Source: Botryotinia globosa (Eukaryota; Ascomycota; Leotiomycetes; Helotiales; Sclerotiniaceae). Taken from it: a stretch of 64,000 nt of DNA. The notes below the pieces were generated by a model, which saw nothing but the letters and a program-made list of their open reading frames with translations, searched no databases and had not been told where the DNA came from. The stretch covers positions 1,543,501 through 1,607,500 of the forward strand of contig RCSZ01000013.1 in NCBI GenBank assembly GCA_014898425.1. The letters are read 5' to 3'. How positions within the stretch are numbered: position 1 is the stretch's first letter; the number at the start of each line of letters is the position of its first letter. Shown piece after piece: positions 26,111 to 37,179 of the stretch. The translations under genes were made by a program, and so were the position numbers.

Positions 26111-26445
26111 ATGAAATGTAAGAATATTATGTTCCAGACGCTCCCCCACAACAAGGGGGCTAATAGTGGACTAGCGGAGTTCAGTGCTTGTAATAGAGTC
26201 AATGGAAGCCCTGTAATTCGTCAACTAACCTTAGTGGAAGGCTCATTAAATCTTCAGCCACAGACTAAAATATCCATGGATGACTAATGCAAAAATTGCG
26301 CCACAACCGTTCTTCAAGCTACATCCATTCACTTGACTTTTCATTTGACGTTTCTCAATGTTCAACATCAGAATGCAATCTGCTCAACTCACTGTACGAC
26401 GTCGGACGATTTACATAGTAGGAGGAAATAAAGGACCGATGAAAT

Positions 26446-28742
26446 ATGACCCCTAATAGTATCAGAGATGACGGAGATCATCCTCATTCCGATGATACCA
26501 TATCTCACACGAGCATTGGAAAAAGATCTCGTGACCAAATGGAGCGACCACACAAGATACCAAACTCTATAAAGTCATGTAATGAATGCAGGCAACAGAA
26601 AGTAAGTGACCGCGACATCTGAAGTATCTATTTTACTGACTCGTACCTCTAGCTTGGTTGTAATGTTGAAAAGGACCCATTCAAGCCTTGTTGTAGATGT
26701 ACTCGCCTTGGCATCGAATGCAAATTAGACTCTGATTTCAAGAGAGTGGCAAAGAGACAGTATGTCAATATCATAACTCACATTTGAGCGATATAGTACT
26801 GATAAGTATGCAGCAAACATGCGGAAATGCAGAAGGAAATAGAGGAGCTAAAAGAATTGGTTGCAAAGCAAGCAGCACTACTTGCTGTAGCAAATTCTCC
26901 TGATAATTTTGGAAAGGAAAACAACGCATCATCTTCTACAGACTCGAGACCAAAAGATCAAAGGATTGATGATATCCTAGTAACCGGTGAACAACTTTCT
27001 TTTCTGTTCGATCAGTTGAGTCTCTCTTCATGTTGTAACTGCCCCGGAATTCAAGCTCATTCTTCCTATGCAGGTACTTTTCGCGATATCATCATATATG
27101 TCCCATTCTGGATCCAACTCAAACATGTGATCAGACTTTTGCTCAAGACCCAGTACTTGGATGGGGGATCGTTCTTGTATCAGCTAGACGTTACCCCCAA
27201 GATCCTACCTTGGTACTGAACTTGTCGAAAGCATATATGAAATCTTTGTGGAACTCTATATCTGATATGCCTCAGAGAGCATCATCCATAAAAGCTCTGG
27301 CATTGTTATGTACTTGGCCTGTACCTTTAATACGAGGCTTTACCAAGAGTAGAAATGATAAAGCTTCAGCTACTATGGGACTGAGTGAATTAGATCCGAC
27401 CTGGATGTTGAGTGGAATTATGATGCAGATTTCTCTCCAAACTGGAATGCATCGACCCCGCCATGCACAAGATTTTCTTAAACAGACAAGAGATGTCTCG
27501 GAAGCTGAATTGAGTGATAGGAAATTAACGTGGGCTTTATGTAATATTGTTTCTCAAAGGTTTGGCTTTAGTCCCGTCATCACAGATTGAAAAACTAATA
27601 CAACATCCAGTGTTTCGACTGCGAATGGCCAACCTACAATAACCATTTATGATTGGGGACTTGGAGATGGCCTTGAACAAGATTCTGAAATCCTTCCACC
27701 AGGTATCAAACAACGACTGAAGATTGAGAAGTTTTGTCAGAAAGTCTCGAAAACATTATATGGAAATAGCTCCGAAGTGACAGGAGTCTTATCCAATATC
27801 GATGAACAAATCTCAATGACTAACATGCTCGAACATCAATATCAACAATTAGAGTCCGAGAGTGTTACGTTCTCATGTAAGTACCTTCTTTGACAATGAT
27901 TGTTTCTTATCCACACGACTCACAATTCCAGCACTTAATAAATTATACTTGCTTGCCGCTCGACTTCATTTGCACACCTTTGCATTTTATGTCCCCGAAT
28001 TCTCACCAAACCACTTAACTGCCCTTTCTTCTGCATATAATTCTGCTACAAGATTTATTCAAGCACTTCTCGACTACGATCTTCATTCCGAAGCAATACT
28101 TCCTTACTGCTCGTATTACATTCTCAAAAATTTGATATGCGCATCATGTGTCCTCTTAAAGATTTTAAACAGTACATATGCAATGCAATTCGATAGCACA
28201 CAAGGGAGATCGCTCTTCAATGCCGCGATCTTGGCATTGAGATCCACGAGTTTAGCTACAAATGACTTCTCGGATCGCATCGCTGAAGCACTCGCCAGGA
28301 TGTGGAGGAGTGCTGGGTCAGGAGATTTGAACCGAAGACGCGAGGATTTTTCCCCTATAGATATTAAAATTCAATCTAGAATGTCTATAAGCCATGTTCA
28401 TGATTGCTTTCTACGTTGGAGAAAAACAATTAATCCTCCCGCAACTGTAAAAACTAGCAAGTTTCCCCAACCTTACCTCTCCACTTTCCTCGTTCCAATT
28501 TCTTCGATTCTAACTTCCAAATAGTTTCAGATGCCAATTGCAACGGCCCTATAAATGATTCCCATAACTCATACAACAATATGAATGGTGATGTTATGCA
28601 AGATCAAGGCGCCACTGCAACCTATTTCCAGCCCGGATCGTTAGAAGAAGCGATGAGTTTTCCACCTATGATTGCGGATTTTGATTTGCTAAATTCTTTG
28701 GATTGGAATTTCGATGAGAATCTACTTGCCACTTGGACATGA
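26446..28742 (+). CDS. Zn2Cys6 fungal transcription factor
   Basis: Seven exons, 26446-26601, 26653-26759, 26814-27014, 27074-27559, 27611-27876, 27932-28456 and 28525-28742, give about 652 aa. The zinc cluster (about residues 46-77) has canonical spacing C-x2-C-x6-C-x9-C-x2-C-x6-C and is split by an intron. A short helix rich in Glu, Lys and Leu follows (MQKEIEELKELVAK), of dimerisation coiled-coil type. The middle region, after QYFSRYHHICPILDP, is the fungal-specific transcription-factor domain. The C-terminus is acidic and Asn-rich (MIADFDLLNSLDW), like an activation domain. The last junction keeps frame only with a GC donor (GCAAGT at 28457), so it is either a GC-AG intron or a small indel. 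Target genes are unknown. Its nearest neighbours are the Erg26-like relic upstream and a convergent membrane haemoprotein downstream. Confidence 0.88.
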
Positions 28743-29240
28743 GTGAGCTCGCTGCCCAGCAATGGCTTGTTTATACAAAAAACACTTTTGGACGCTTTGC
28801 CCCGATGAAGTTGCAGGTGTCAGCTTTCAAGTCGACTGGAGAGCTGTAGGACTTGGTTCAGGCTTCGTGTATGGGATGATATAAGTGTATGGGGAGGCCG
28901 GGGAGTTTGATGATTCGAGGTTCATCATCTACTGTATGGGAAGATAAGGAGTGAATGGATGGAAGTGGCCATCATGGATTAATTTCCAAGAGCTTCTACT
29001 ATTATTTTTCCGGACTATATACCTATATCCATGAAAATCACGGGCAGAAGAGATTGCGAAGTATCAGTCGAGGAATTGCTCCGCCATTATCATCTTATTG
29101 GTAGTCACACATTCAAAAATTCAACCAAATATAATCATAATCCCTAAACATGCATAAAATCATTCTTTCATTTCTCGTACGATGCTCAATAACCCCGCTC
29201 CGAACCGAATCCTCAATTTTCTACCAAGTAGATTCCGCGT
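28743..29240. other. Intergenic region between convergent genes
   Basis: Contains the 3' ends of the Zn2Cys6 factor and the minus-strand cytochrome b561 gene. Nothing else is seen. Confidence 0.5.
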
Positions 29241-30779
29241 TTAGAATTTTGACCCATTTCTATTCAACCTTTTCTTTCTCATCGAAGTGAGAATCACAAC
29301 GCCAATATAGAACGCTCCCATAAACGCAGCGACAACTGCATAAGCTACTTCTCCGTTCCGTGTATTGGCAGCCAACTGCAATCCCAATCCACCATTAATG
29401 ACAGCGAGGACAATTAATATCCTACCGTACCATAAATGGATATGTCCAAACATTCCTCGTTGCTGAGCTCGCATGTATCTCCAGTGATGGATGAGTCCGA
29501 GAAATGGTTGGATGAAAAATAAAATTACTAATATGATACCGAAGATCATGTGAGTTGTATTAGATATCTGTAAATCGTGAGCCGTGAGCATTTCGAGAAA
29601 ATGAAAGAGAAATAAAGAAACTTACAATCTTTCCCAACGATAGAGTCACGGCCGCGCCTGTGACGGCTGCGGTCCCAGAACCCGATGATCCAGAATCGGA
29701 ACTAGATCCGGACCCAGAATCCGAAGTCGAAGTGGGACGGCCAAATCCCTCTGTATAAGTGCCCGTGGCAGTAGCCCAAGGAGGTGTACCCGTAAACGTG
29801 CTACTTCCAATTCCAAACTGTCTCTTTGTGATTTCACCAATAATAATACGTTTTGCAAGTGTTGTCGATTCGCCAAATGAGCCATATTTTAATCCTGCAA
29901 GCTTGATTCCCAAGCCTAGACCTACGATCAAGAAGGAAAAGGATAGTATTTGAAGAATGGCGTGGAGCCATGGTCTACCGAAAACGCGCATGGAAAGGGC
30001 GCCGAGGGGGAATAGTAAGACCACGGTTATGCCCATGATGATTCCATGTGCCATATCGTATGATTGGACGGGAGAAAGTCCGCTGGAGCTAGAAGAGCTA
30101 GAAGAACTTGACGAATCAGTGGAGTTACCACTAGAAGAAGTTGTGGCTGCAGAAGTTGAAGTGAAAGGATTGGTATCAGATTCCAACTGAGCTTGCGACA
30201 GATCGAAAGTGAATGATTTATGGTTTGATCCTGAATGTTGCTTAATCGATGTCGAAGCATCGGTAGTATCAAGAGCAGAACCGGAATTCCATGCGGCAAT
30301 CCAATTTGATGATGTGGATGTTGTGGATGATAGTTTAGAACTGCAACTTGTGCAGAGAACATTGGCGACCATGTTTCCATCCACAATGCCACTCCCAGAA
30401 AGTAATTGGACGGTTATGCTACTGTCATACTTTGGTTCGACTTGCCCGGTTCCTTTTCGAGGGGACAGTGTCACATTGCCGGTACCATCAGCATACATAA
30501 CGAAGATGGTACTTCCGGACATTTGGGAACCGATGCCAAGAGCAACCCATTGATATGAGGTTGGTGCCGTTAGTTGAAAATAGACATTGTTTGAATTGCT
30601 TGAAGATATCCCGACAGAGTAAGAGGGACCACCAGAAGTAGCGGAATATGTTGCGAGAGAATAAGCAGCGGGGACTACGATGTGGGTCAGTAAGTTCTAC
30701 TCCAGCCAGGCTTCGCGTGGTACATACCGATGCTTATGATCGAGGCTAGGAACGAGACAAAAGTATTAGTGACTTTCAT
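29241..30779 (-). CDS. Secreted/membrane DOMON-cytochrome b561 protein
   Basis: Three exons, 30779-30728, 30674-29626 and 29567-29241, give 475 aa. A signal peptide (residues 1-22) precedes a cellobiose-dehydrogenase-type haem domain: the conserved Met sits about residue 69 (GIGSQMSG), and a His occurs in GSNHKSFTFDL. A Ser-rich linker with a run of 12 Ser leads to a cytochrome b561 region with five hydrophobic segments. Its haem-ligand histidines are in DMAHGI, LHAIL, TTHMIFG and GHIHLWYGR. Such proteins probably move electrons across the plasma membrane to extracellular acceptors. Between the second and third membrane segments there is an extra stretch of about 75 residues, Gly/Ser/Thr-rich, not needed for the fold. 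It stays in frame and could be a real loop insertion. The C-terminus ends in a short Lys/Arg-rich cytoplasmic tail. Confidence 0.88.
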
Positions 30780-32306
30780 GTTGAATATTCAAAAATATTT
30801 CACCACAGTATCAATATCAACATTGGATCAAAGGAAGGTTCATTATTCAATATGGGGGGGCACCGGGGTTTTAATATTGAATATGTTTGAGGACGCCGAA
30901 GAAGCAAAATCATAATAAAAGGAATTCCTACGAACTGCTTACGAAATGGCGTCCGCAGCTTGATTCATATGCAAGCTCAACCAACCAAAATCAATTAGAA
31001 TAACAATTGCAGTTGGAACAGATCCCGCGTCTAAGCTTACCTTCCCGCGCTTTCGTATTGGTAGTACAATTACAGTTTTACACATAGATTCAACATCATA
31101 GATGTGCAATCAAAACTTTGATGTATTCTTGAAAAGCGGTAATCTCAGACATCCTCTGATAACCCGATAGATCTACAGGACGTGCGTGATTTTTAGCATG
31201 CCAGATTCCCAATCCATCTTTTTCATAGAGATCCCGGACGGTCAATGTTCTTGTCAGAAGTTTGATGGAAGTTTGAGTTGCAGAGTCAGTCGATTAGCCA
31301 AGTGAATTTGGTATTTATCAGGCTCATGTGGTGTTTTGTGTGAACAATCGCAACGATATGGATGGATAAGAAAATATTGATTGCGCGTCCATGCGTGTGC
31401 CAAGTAATTGTGAGATATACCGGTAAGGCTGGGACGTGAGTCACGTGATACTGATGAGTATCAGAGTGAAATTTAGTACAGATATGTCGGAGCTTTGTGA
31501 TGGGGAAGTCCGATTCTAATAACACCCTTGTGTACGGTTTTTGAGCCCAGTGTCCGGACAAATAGACTTATTAATAAGTTTTCAGCGGGGCGAAGTTTTT
31601 TATGGAATTAGAAATCAGTAGCTACCAAAAAAACCTGAAGCATCGAGATTCAAAAGTATAGAGAAAATTGGTTGAGTGAGAAATCGGAATACATCGATGA
31701 AAGACATGGCCAATATGGTGCTTCGAGATTGTGCGCCAACGCAGAGCAAGAATAATTGAACATAACTATGGATGCATACACTGAAAAAGCAAAAAGAATA
31801 TACCCTTCAATGACGTATCTCACTGGAGATCCCAAGCACACGGCTGCTTTCACAAAATTTCACGCCCAATGTCTTGAATGCAACCCGAGTTCCCTTTTCC
31901 AATATCATATTATAACTTCCCTATCCGCTATTGGGCTATGGCTATCCAATCTGTTTTAAGCATTCTGTTTGCCGTGGCTCCACTAAGTTCGTCAAGACTC
32001 TCTTTTAACGCGAAAGATTCAGTGCCGCATTCTGAGAGACGTGAAGTGCAAGTCATTGAACCCAAGTTAAGTGAGAGGTTCGGATTTTACTGGGCTTTCT
32101 TCCAGGGAAACAAAAAGACTATGCTTTCAGAGATCTTTTGCGTCTCGAAATTCGATTTTCTGGCAATTTATCGTGTTTCATCCGCAGCCGACCTATTCCA
32201 TCCTGTGACCTCGAAGATTGTACGGCTCTCTTGTTGTCATGAGATTTTCCAGATCTTCTACCCTCCATCATGTTGTCCAGTAGCCGTCTTAACGTAGACT
32301 TCCGAA
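30780..32306. other. Intergenic region
   Basis: No gene found. Frames up to 139 codons (plus strand 31878-32297) are low in protein character and lie opposite the 3' end of the J-domain gene. The left part should contain the promoter of the minus-strand b561 gene. Confidence 0.4.
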
Positions 32307-32887
32307 TCAATATTCCTTTCTTTCGAAACGCCCAGAAATTCGCTCCAACTCTTTCATGAGAGAATGCAATGATTCGCTTGCTCTCGTGGCATTATCCTTA
32401 TGTTCTGCCTCTTTGCCTCGCGCATTCTTTGCGGATTCGCTTTCGCTCGATCCCTTCCTATAGGAATAGCGTCTTTCTCGCTTCCCCTCGTAAGTATAGT
32501 TACTCGATGCCTTTGATGTTTGAGATCCCGCGTTACTTATTACTTTCTCATACTGACGATCGTAAATACTTCGCTGATCTTTATCAGATAACACTTCGTA
32601 CGCAGTTCTAACCTTTCAATAAATCAGCTCCAAGATCTCTTTTGGGTTCCCCTATTGTTAGACGAAAAATAGTCAACCTTTATAAATTCCCTCGTTGGCC
32701 CACCATTATTTTTATCAGGGTGGTAGGTTTTAGCCAAAGCGAAGAAAGCATTCTTTATATCTTGCGCAACAGCATTGTGTGAAATCCCGAGAGTTGCGTA
32801 GTGATCTGGTATTGATTGATCCATACTCCAAGTCTGGGGAAAGGATCGCTTTGGGGTATTCATACTCCCATTGTGGGCATGGCCCAC
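32307..32887 (-). CDS. Small J-domain (DnaJ-like) protein
   Basis: Two exons, 32887-32678 and 32612-32307, joined in phase 0, give 193-byte-scale coding of 172 codons minus stop, so about 171 aa. If the second ATG at 32863 is used, the protein is 8 residues shorter. The J domain covers about residues 26-90: the DHYATLGI start, the FALAKTYHPDKN helix II/loop with the intact HPD motif that stimulates Hsp70 ATPase, and the TAYEVLSDKDQRSIYD end, which straddles the intron. The rest is a Ser/Lys/Arg/Glu-rich charged tail with no zinc-finger or client-binding domain, so this is a class C J protein. No transmembrane or targeting signal is evident. Its client and compartment cannot be told. The intron (GTTGAC donor) is weakly consensual but restores the family motif exactly. 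Confidence 0.8.
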
Positions 32888-33255
32888 TCTTGTCTGTACT
32901 TTATTAGAATGCTTGTCATGACCCGCAATGCTGCATAAGGTTGTGGCAGAATGGTAATACGTGTCAGTGCTTCATTGCAGTAGGAAAGATTTTAATAAGT
33001 TAGCAAACAGTATCAGGGCGATTTGATAGCATTTCCACATGTTAATGTGCAAAGTTCCTGAGAAGGCAGTCAACTCAAAACGCAGGGGAAATGTGTCAAC
33101 TCATGACTGAATTACATTTAGGGTATAAGACGCAGTACTGTTGCTCGATAAACGGCATATGGTCAGGATGGGTCGTACATGAAATGACAGAATGCTCTCA
33201 AGATTAGGAGGATTTTCATACGCCTACCACAGCATCGGGACCCTGGATATTTCCA
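32888..33255. other. Intergenic region
   Basis: I see nothing here beyond the probable promoter of the minus-strand J-domain gene. Confidence 0.45.
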
Positions 33256-33683
33256 TTACTTTTTAATGGGAAGACGCACACGCCTCTTGTCCCTTTCAAC
33301 ATCTATGATGCCACCCTTACCACTTTGTTCTTTTCCAAAATTGCAAAACTTCTTGGAGGCACCTACGTGAATGCTTTGAGTAAATTTTGCTTCCATCTCC
33401 TTAGGCGTTAGAGGTTCTTGCGAATCATAACATAAATGTTCATGCCTAGTACCGTGAGATCAGAGCGATTTTCTGGGTTTGTAGCTTCTGCTGTACATCC
33501 TGACTAGTTCCTATTCTCACTCTGTCGATTCTCAGCACTTTGGGCGACTAATCGTGAGAATGCGACAGCTGAGTTGGGTTCTCTGGGAGGTCCGCTTGCA
33601 ATCTTTTTGCTGCTTTCCTTTAAATAGGCTCCTAAATATTGGCTCACTGCGCATTTTGCAATTCGCACTGGATCTGCAACCAT
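33256..33683 (-). CDS. Small hypothetical protein, three exons
   Basis: Unrecognised. Exons 33683-33521, 33472-33453 (20 nt) and 33399-33256 join with consistent phases into about 108 aa. The second intron (33452-33400, 53 nt) has a GTACTA donor, a CTAAC branch site and a TAAG acceptor. The first is 48 nt, with GTGAGA and CCCAG ends. The predicted protein is basic, Ser/Lys-rich and soluble, ending VRLPIKK. The frame is open further upstream to an ATG at 33752, so the start is uncertain. The agreement of three phases with splice signals is the only support. A microexon of 20 nt is unusual, and the call may be wrong. Confidence 0.4.
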
Positions 33684-33752
33684 TTTGCGGTGGACTATTA
33701 GGGTCTCCGAGCGACGACCTATTCTTAGCAAAGTGTCGATAATTATCTCCAT

Positions 33753-34524
33753 CTGAAGACGCCAATAGTTTCAACACCAGTATTCCATATCAAACATAGC
33801 TTCTGGTCGCAATTACATGTGGGCTCGAGATCGTAGAGGATTGGGCGCGCTTCAAGGAGTTGAGTTGCCCGCGCCGTGCCTGTACGTGCTCTGGAACTTC
33901 GCATGAAGGAATTCGCATTACCAAACATAGCATAGGGAAGAATTTCGGCGCAGGCTATGGCATTCTTTTCAACGACTATCAATGAGCAGTCTTATTGCAT
34001 CAACCATGACGCTCACAGCCTTCGCGGGTCATATACTACAGCCAGTTGAATCGAGATCGATAAATTTGAGATGCTTCGAGCTAGGAAGTGGATGTGCTTG
34101 TATGCAATTCAGCATAGTGATGATGTAGTGGCTTCTGAAGACAAGGGTTGGGAATAGTATCTTGCACTGCAATTGATCAGGGTTCGCAGAGACTAAGGTG
34201 ACCGTCTTGCTTCTGAGCTAGAGTAGGGATGAAAGGGAAACACAATGAGAGGGATCAATCTTCCTAAAAGGAGAAGGGGAGGAACTGAAGAAGGACCTGT
34301 CAATGAAACTTAAATCTCAGAGGGACTTGCAGAAAAGAGAAATGCGTATCATCAAACATCATTGAAATAGATGAGAGATCATGTCGAAACATAGGGTTTA
34401 ATTAATCTGTGAAGCTATTCCAGCCGGAGTGAGAAATTACTTGCACCGACATTGATTACTAAGCGATATGTAACCTAAATTCCAACCATGCTATCACCAC
34501 AGCCAAAAAGTCATCAAGATAATC
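33753..34524. other. Intergenic region
   Basis: An 80-codon minus-strand frame at 33982-33743 could belong to the neighbouring hypothetical gene, but no intron of acceptable size joins them. Otherwise nothing is seen. The right part should hold the DHODH promoter. Confidence 0.4.
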
Positions 34525-35770
34525 ATGGCCAGCAAACAAACTACAACTGCCTTAGGAATCTCGCCTCCTCTGATGAACTCAGCCAATCCCGTAAGTCTAC
34601 CTCCTTACCACTGCGTTCCATTTCTGTAAAAGAAAGTCGGAAAACTTCCGTTCTATCTTGAATTGCACTACGCCAACGGTGCTACTGATAACGCTTTTGT
34701 GCTCTTTCTTGAGAAGACATAAGTTGGATGTACTTTGCAAGTGGAAAGTTCCAATCTCATAAAAGTACTATGAAATGTTAGGAGCTCATTGTCATCGCTA
34801 GTGGGCAACAAGTAAATCCGACCTCCTCGCCCTTTACAGCTGTCCTCACACCGGTGCGGTTACGGTCAGAACTTCGCTTTTAAATCCTTTTCCACACAAC
34901 TCACAACTACACCAATATACTTTCTTTGATCCAAAATCCAATTCTACCAGCGCCTCAATTTCCGAGGGCCGAAGTAACGTCGTTCCCGGCGAAACGAATA
35001 GTCTGAACACACTCGGTTATTCTCCTATATCTTTAGACTCATACCTGGAAATTCTTCTCGAGCTTGCGCAAGATAAAAGCCTTCAACAGCTTAATTCAAA
35101 ACCATGGATCATTTCCGTAACTGGCTCAGCTGAAGAGGTTGGTGAATGCTATGAACATATTTTGCGACAACATGGGCAAGCCAATTTGAATCTCATGATG
35201 GAAATCAATCTTTCGTGCCCTAACATTGTAGGAAAACCACCTCCTGCATATGATGGGGAAGCAATGGCCTCGTACATTAAAGTCATAAAAGGTTTGAAAA
35301 TGGGAACAGTCGACAGAATTCATGTAGGCATCAAAACTCCGCCGTACACGTATTCTGAGCAATTTAAGAACTTGGTTTCAGCGCTAGAATCAGGAGCCTT
35401 GCCCTCTGGAGACAATGCAATATCATTTATTACCACAACGAACACTCTCGGGTCGTGCTTGATCATAGATGACCTGGGCAACCCTGCACTGGGTTCTTCA
35501 AATGGCGAAGGCATTGGTGGAATGGCTGGTGATGCATTACATCCCATTGCATTAGGAAATGTCAAAACAATCCGAAGAATGCTAGATACATCACCCTTGG
35601 AGCACATGAAGAGTATAGAGATTATTGGTGTTGGAGGTGTAAAAGATAGCGCGGGGTTTAGCAGGATGCGTCAAGTCGGTGCGTCGATAGTGGGGGTGGG
35701 GACTGCATTGGGAAGAGCGGGAGTAGGTATCTTTGAGCAGATTCTTTCCGGGGTGGCAGATGAGCTTTGA
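34525..35770 (+). CDS. Dihydroorotate dehydrogenase, class 1A (cytosolic) type
   Basis: Two exons, 34525-34590 and 34802-35770, phase 0, give 344 aa. The protein is an FMN TIM-barrel enzyme of the dihydroorotate dehydrogenase family, oxidising dihydroorotate to orotate in pyrimidine synthesis. The segment NLSCPNIVGKPPPAYD (Cys161) places it with class 1A enzymes, which use a catalytic Cys and fumarate. Class 2 enzymes are mitochondrial and use Ser and quinone. No mitochondrial targeting sequence or membrane segment is present. The FMN phosphate-binding end (IIGVGGVKDSAGF...GVGTALGRAG) is intact. Filamentous ascomycetes normally also have a class 2 enzyme, so this one may be a paralogue with another role. 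The single intron is 211 nt, longer than usual here. Confidence 0.9.
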
Positions 35771-36187
35771 ATGAACAATCAATGTTCCGCCTCAGTACGT
35801 ATGTCATGTTGCGATGTTATCCGCGCTGAAAGTTACGTGGGTTATGCATATCTCTCATGCGATACGATCGGATTCTCATTCAGAGGCAAACGTTTTCTAC
35901 CACCAGAACAAAAGTTGTCGTCATATATGTCACTTTGGATGGGTCGTCCCCAAATAACAGATTTCCTAGATACTCATGAGTCTACCTTCTTGCCCTCGTG
36001 TCCGTGAGATGCACCGTGTATCATTCTTACCGAGATGACAAGAGAGACGTGGAAGTCAAGATTAGAGGTTTTCAAAACGAATGAGTCAAAAACTTCGAAT
36101 TATGATAAATATGGCATTTAGCTCTCAAGTACTTCTCCGTTCTCTTTGCTTGTTTTGAATATTATTCTACGCGTACTATGGTGACGC
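35771..36187. other. Intergenic region between convergent genes
   Basis: Holds the 3' ends of the DHODH and alkyltransferase-like genes. No additional coding signal. Confidence 0.5.
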
Positions 36188-36696
36188 TCAAACACGGAAA
36201 TCGTCCCACCACCTGTCTTCATCCTTTAATTGACCATTCTCATCAAACTCAACTCCCTCACTCTTCAACAATCCCAACTTTTCATTTTGATTAACGCCTG
36301 ACGGTGCATGCTGCGCTTCGCCCTTGAACCCCCCGATTGCCTATGGTTGACCAATTCATTAGCACCAAGAAGAATCTATGGTCACAAGGTTAATGGACTG
36401 ATCAAATTTTCTTACCCCATCAGCACAGATAATTCGATGACATGGAACCTGCGGAGCATAAGGATTTCGTCTCAAAGCTCCTCCAACTGCTCGAGGTGCA
36501 GTTGAGAGAGCTTTGGCGAGAGAGGCGTAAGAAGAGACTTTCCCTGCAGGAATCTGGAGGAGAAGAGTGTAGACTTTCTGTGGAGGTAGAGTTAGAAAGA
36601 TGATGAATAAGATTAGCAGAAACATACTCTTTGAAAATCCGTGATACCTGTCATGGTGAGATTACTTGAATCAAATAGAGAGCTTGTTTGCGACAT
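36188..36696 (-). CDS. Alkyltransferase-like / MGMT-type DNA repair protein
   Basis: Three exons, 36696-36628, 36577-36416 and 36340-36188, all phase 0, encode 127 aa. The protein is only the C-terminal DNA-binding and alkyl-acceptor domain of O6-alkylguanine-DNA alkyltransferases: KVYTLLLQIPAGKVSSYASLAKAL is the wing/helix start, RAVGGALRRNP is the recognition helix, and P68-C69-H70-R71 carries the acceptor cysteine. Because Cys69 is kept, it could act as a true transferase, unlike ATL proteins in which Trp replaces Cys. The C-terminus has the GGFKGE...KLGLLKSEGV segment. It is head-to-head with an Ada-type gene, with 483 bp between starts, which suggests co-regulation. A second in-frame ATG (MTGITDFQ) could be the start. 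Confidence 0.9.
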
Positions 36697-37179
36697 TGCC
36701 ACACAGAAGAATTTAGGAATTCCGGACTTCAGGTAATTCTTGTCTTCTCAATTCACCTTGTGGTTTTCAGGAATTAGAATCTTGATCTCTATGCATCGAT
36801 TGTAGCTTGTGAGAATGTAAATCAAGACTTTCTTAATACCTTAGATCCATCCAAAGGCTTATTCTATTCCCCTTATACTTTTGCGACGAACCAAACTCAT
36901 TTGCTACAATATCTCTTGGTAATGAAGATTTCTCGAAGAAGAAAAAACAATTCTAGCAAGAAAGAAAAATAGGCAGATAGTCTGGATGGTCTTGGCAATG
37001 AGTGGAGTTCCATGGAAGGTTCCCATTGGTCACTTCTATCACAGTGATTGCTGAGTCATAATTCCGGTCAACGACACCTCATTTTGAGGATATATTACTA
37101 CGTATCCGATTCTAATCAGTCCAATTGAGAGCAATGTATCTAGTCGAAGAAATTCACCGCGGGTGATAGGCTAGTTCAG
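36697..37179. promoter_or_regulatory. Bidirectional promoter of the alkylation-repair pair
   Basis: A 483-bp region lies between the divergent starts of the MGMT-type and Ada-type genes. It includes TGAGTCA at 37052-37058, an AP-1/Gcn4-type recognition sequence. Presence of a single 7-bp site is weak evidence. The divergent arrangement is the main reason for the call. Confidence 0.4.

Noticed and set aside
31878..32297. 139-codon plus-strand frame
   Set aside because: It overlaps the J-domain gene's 3' side, has unusual composition and no recognisable domain.
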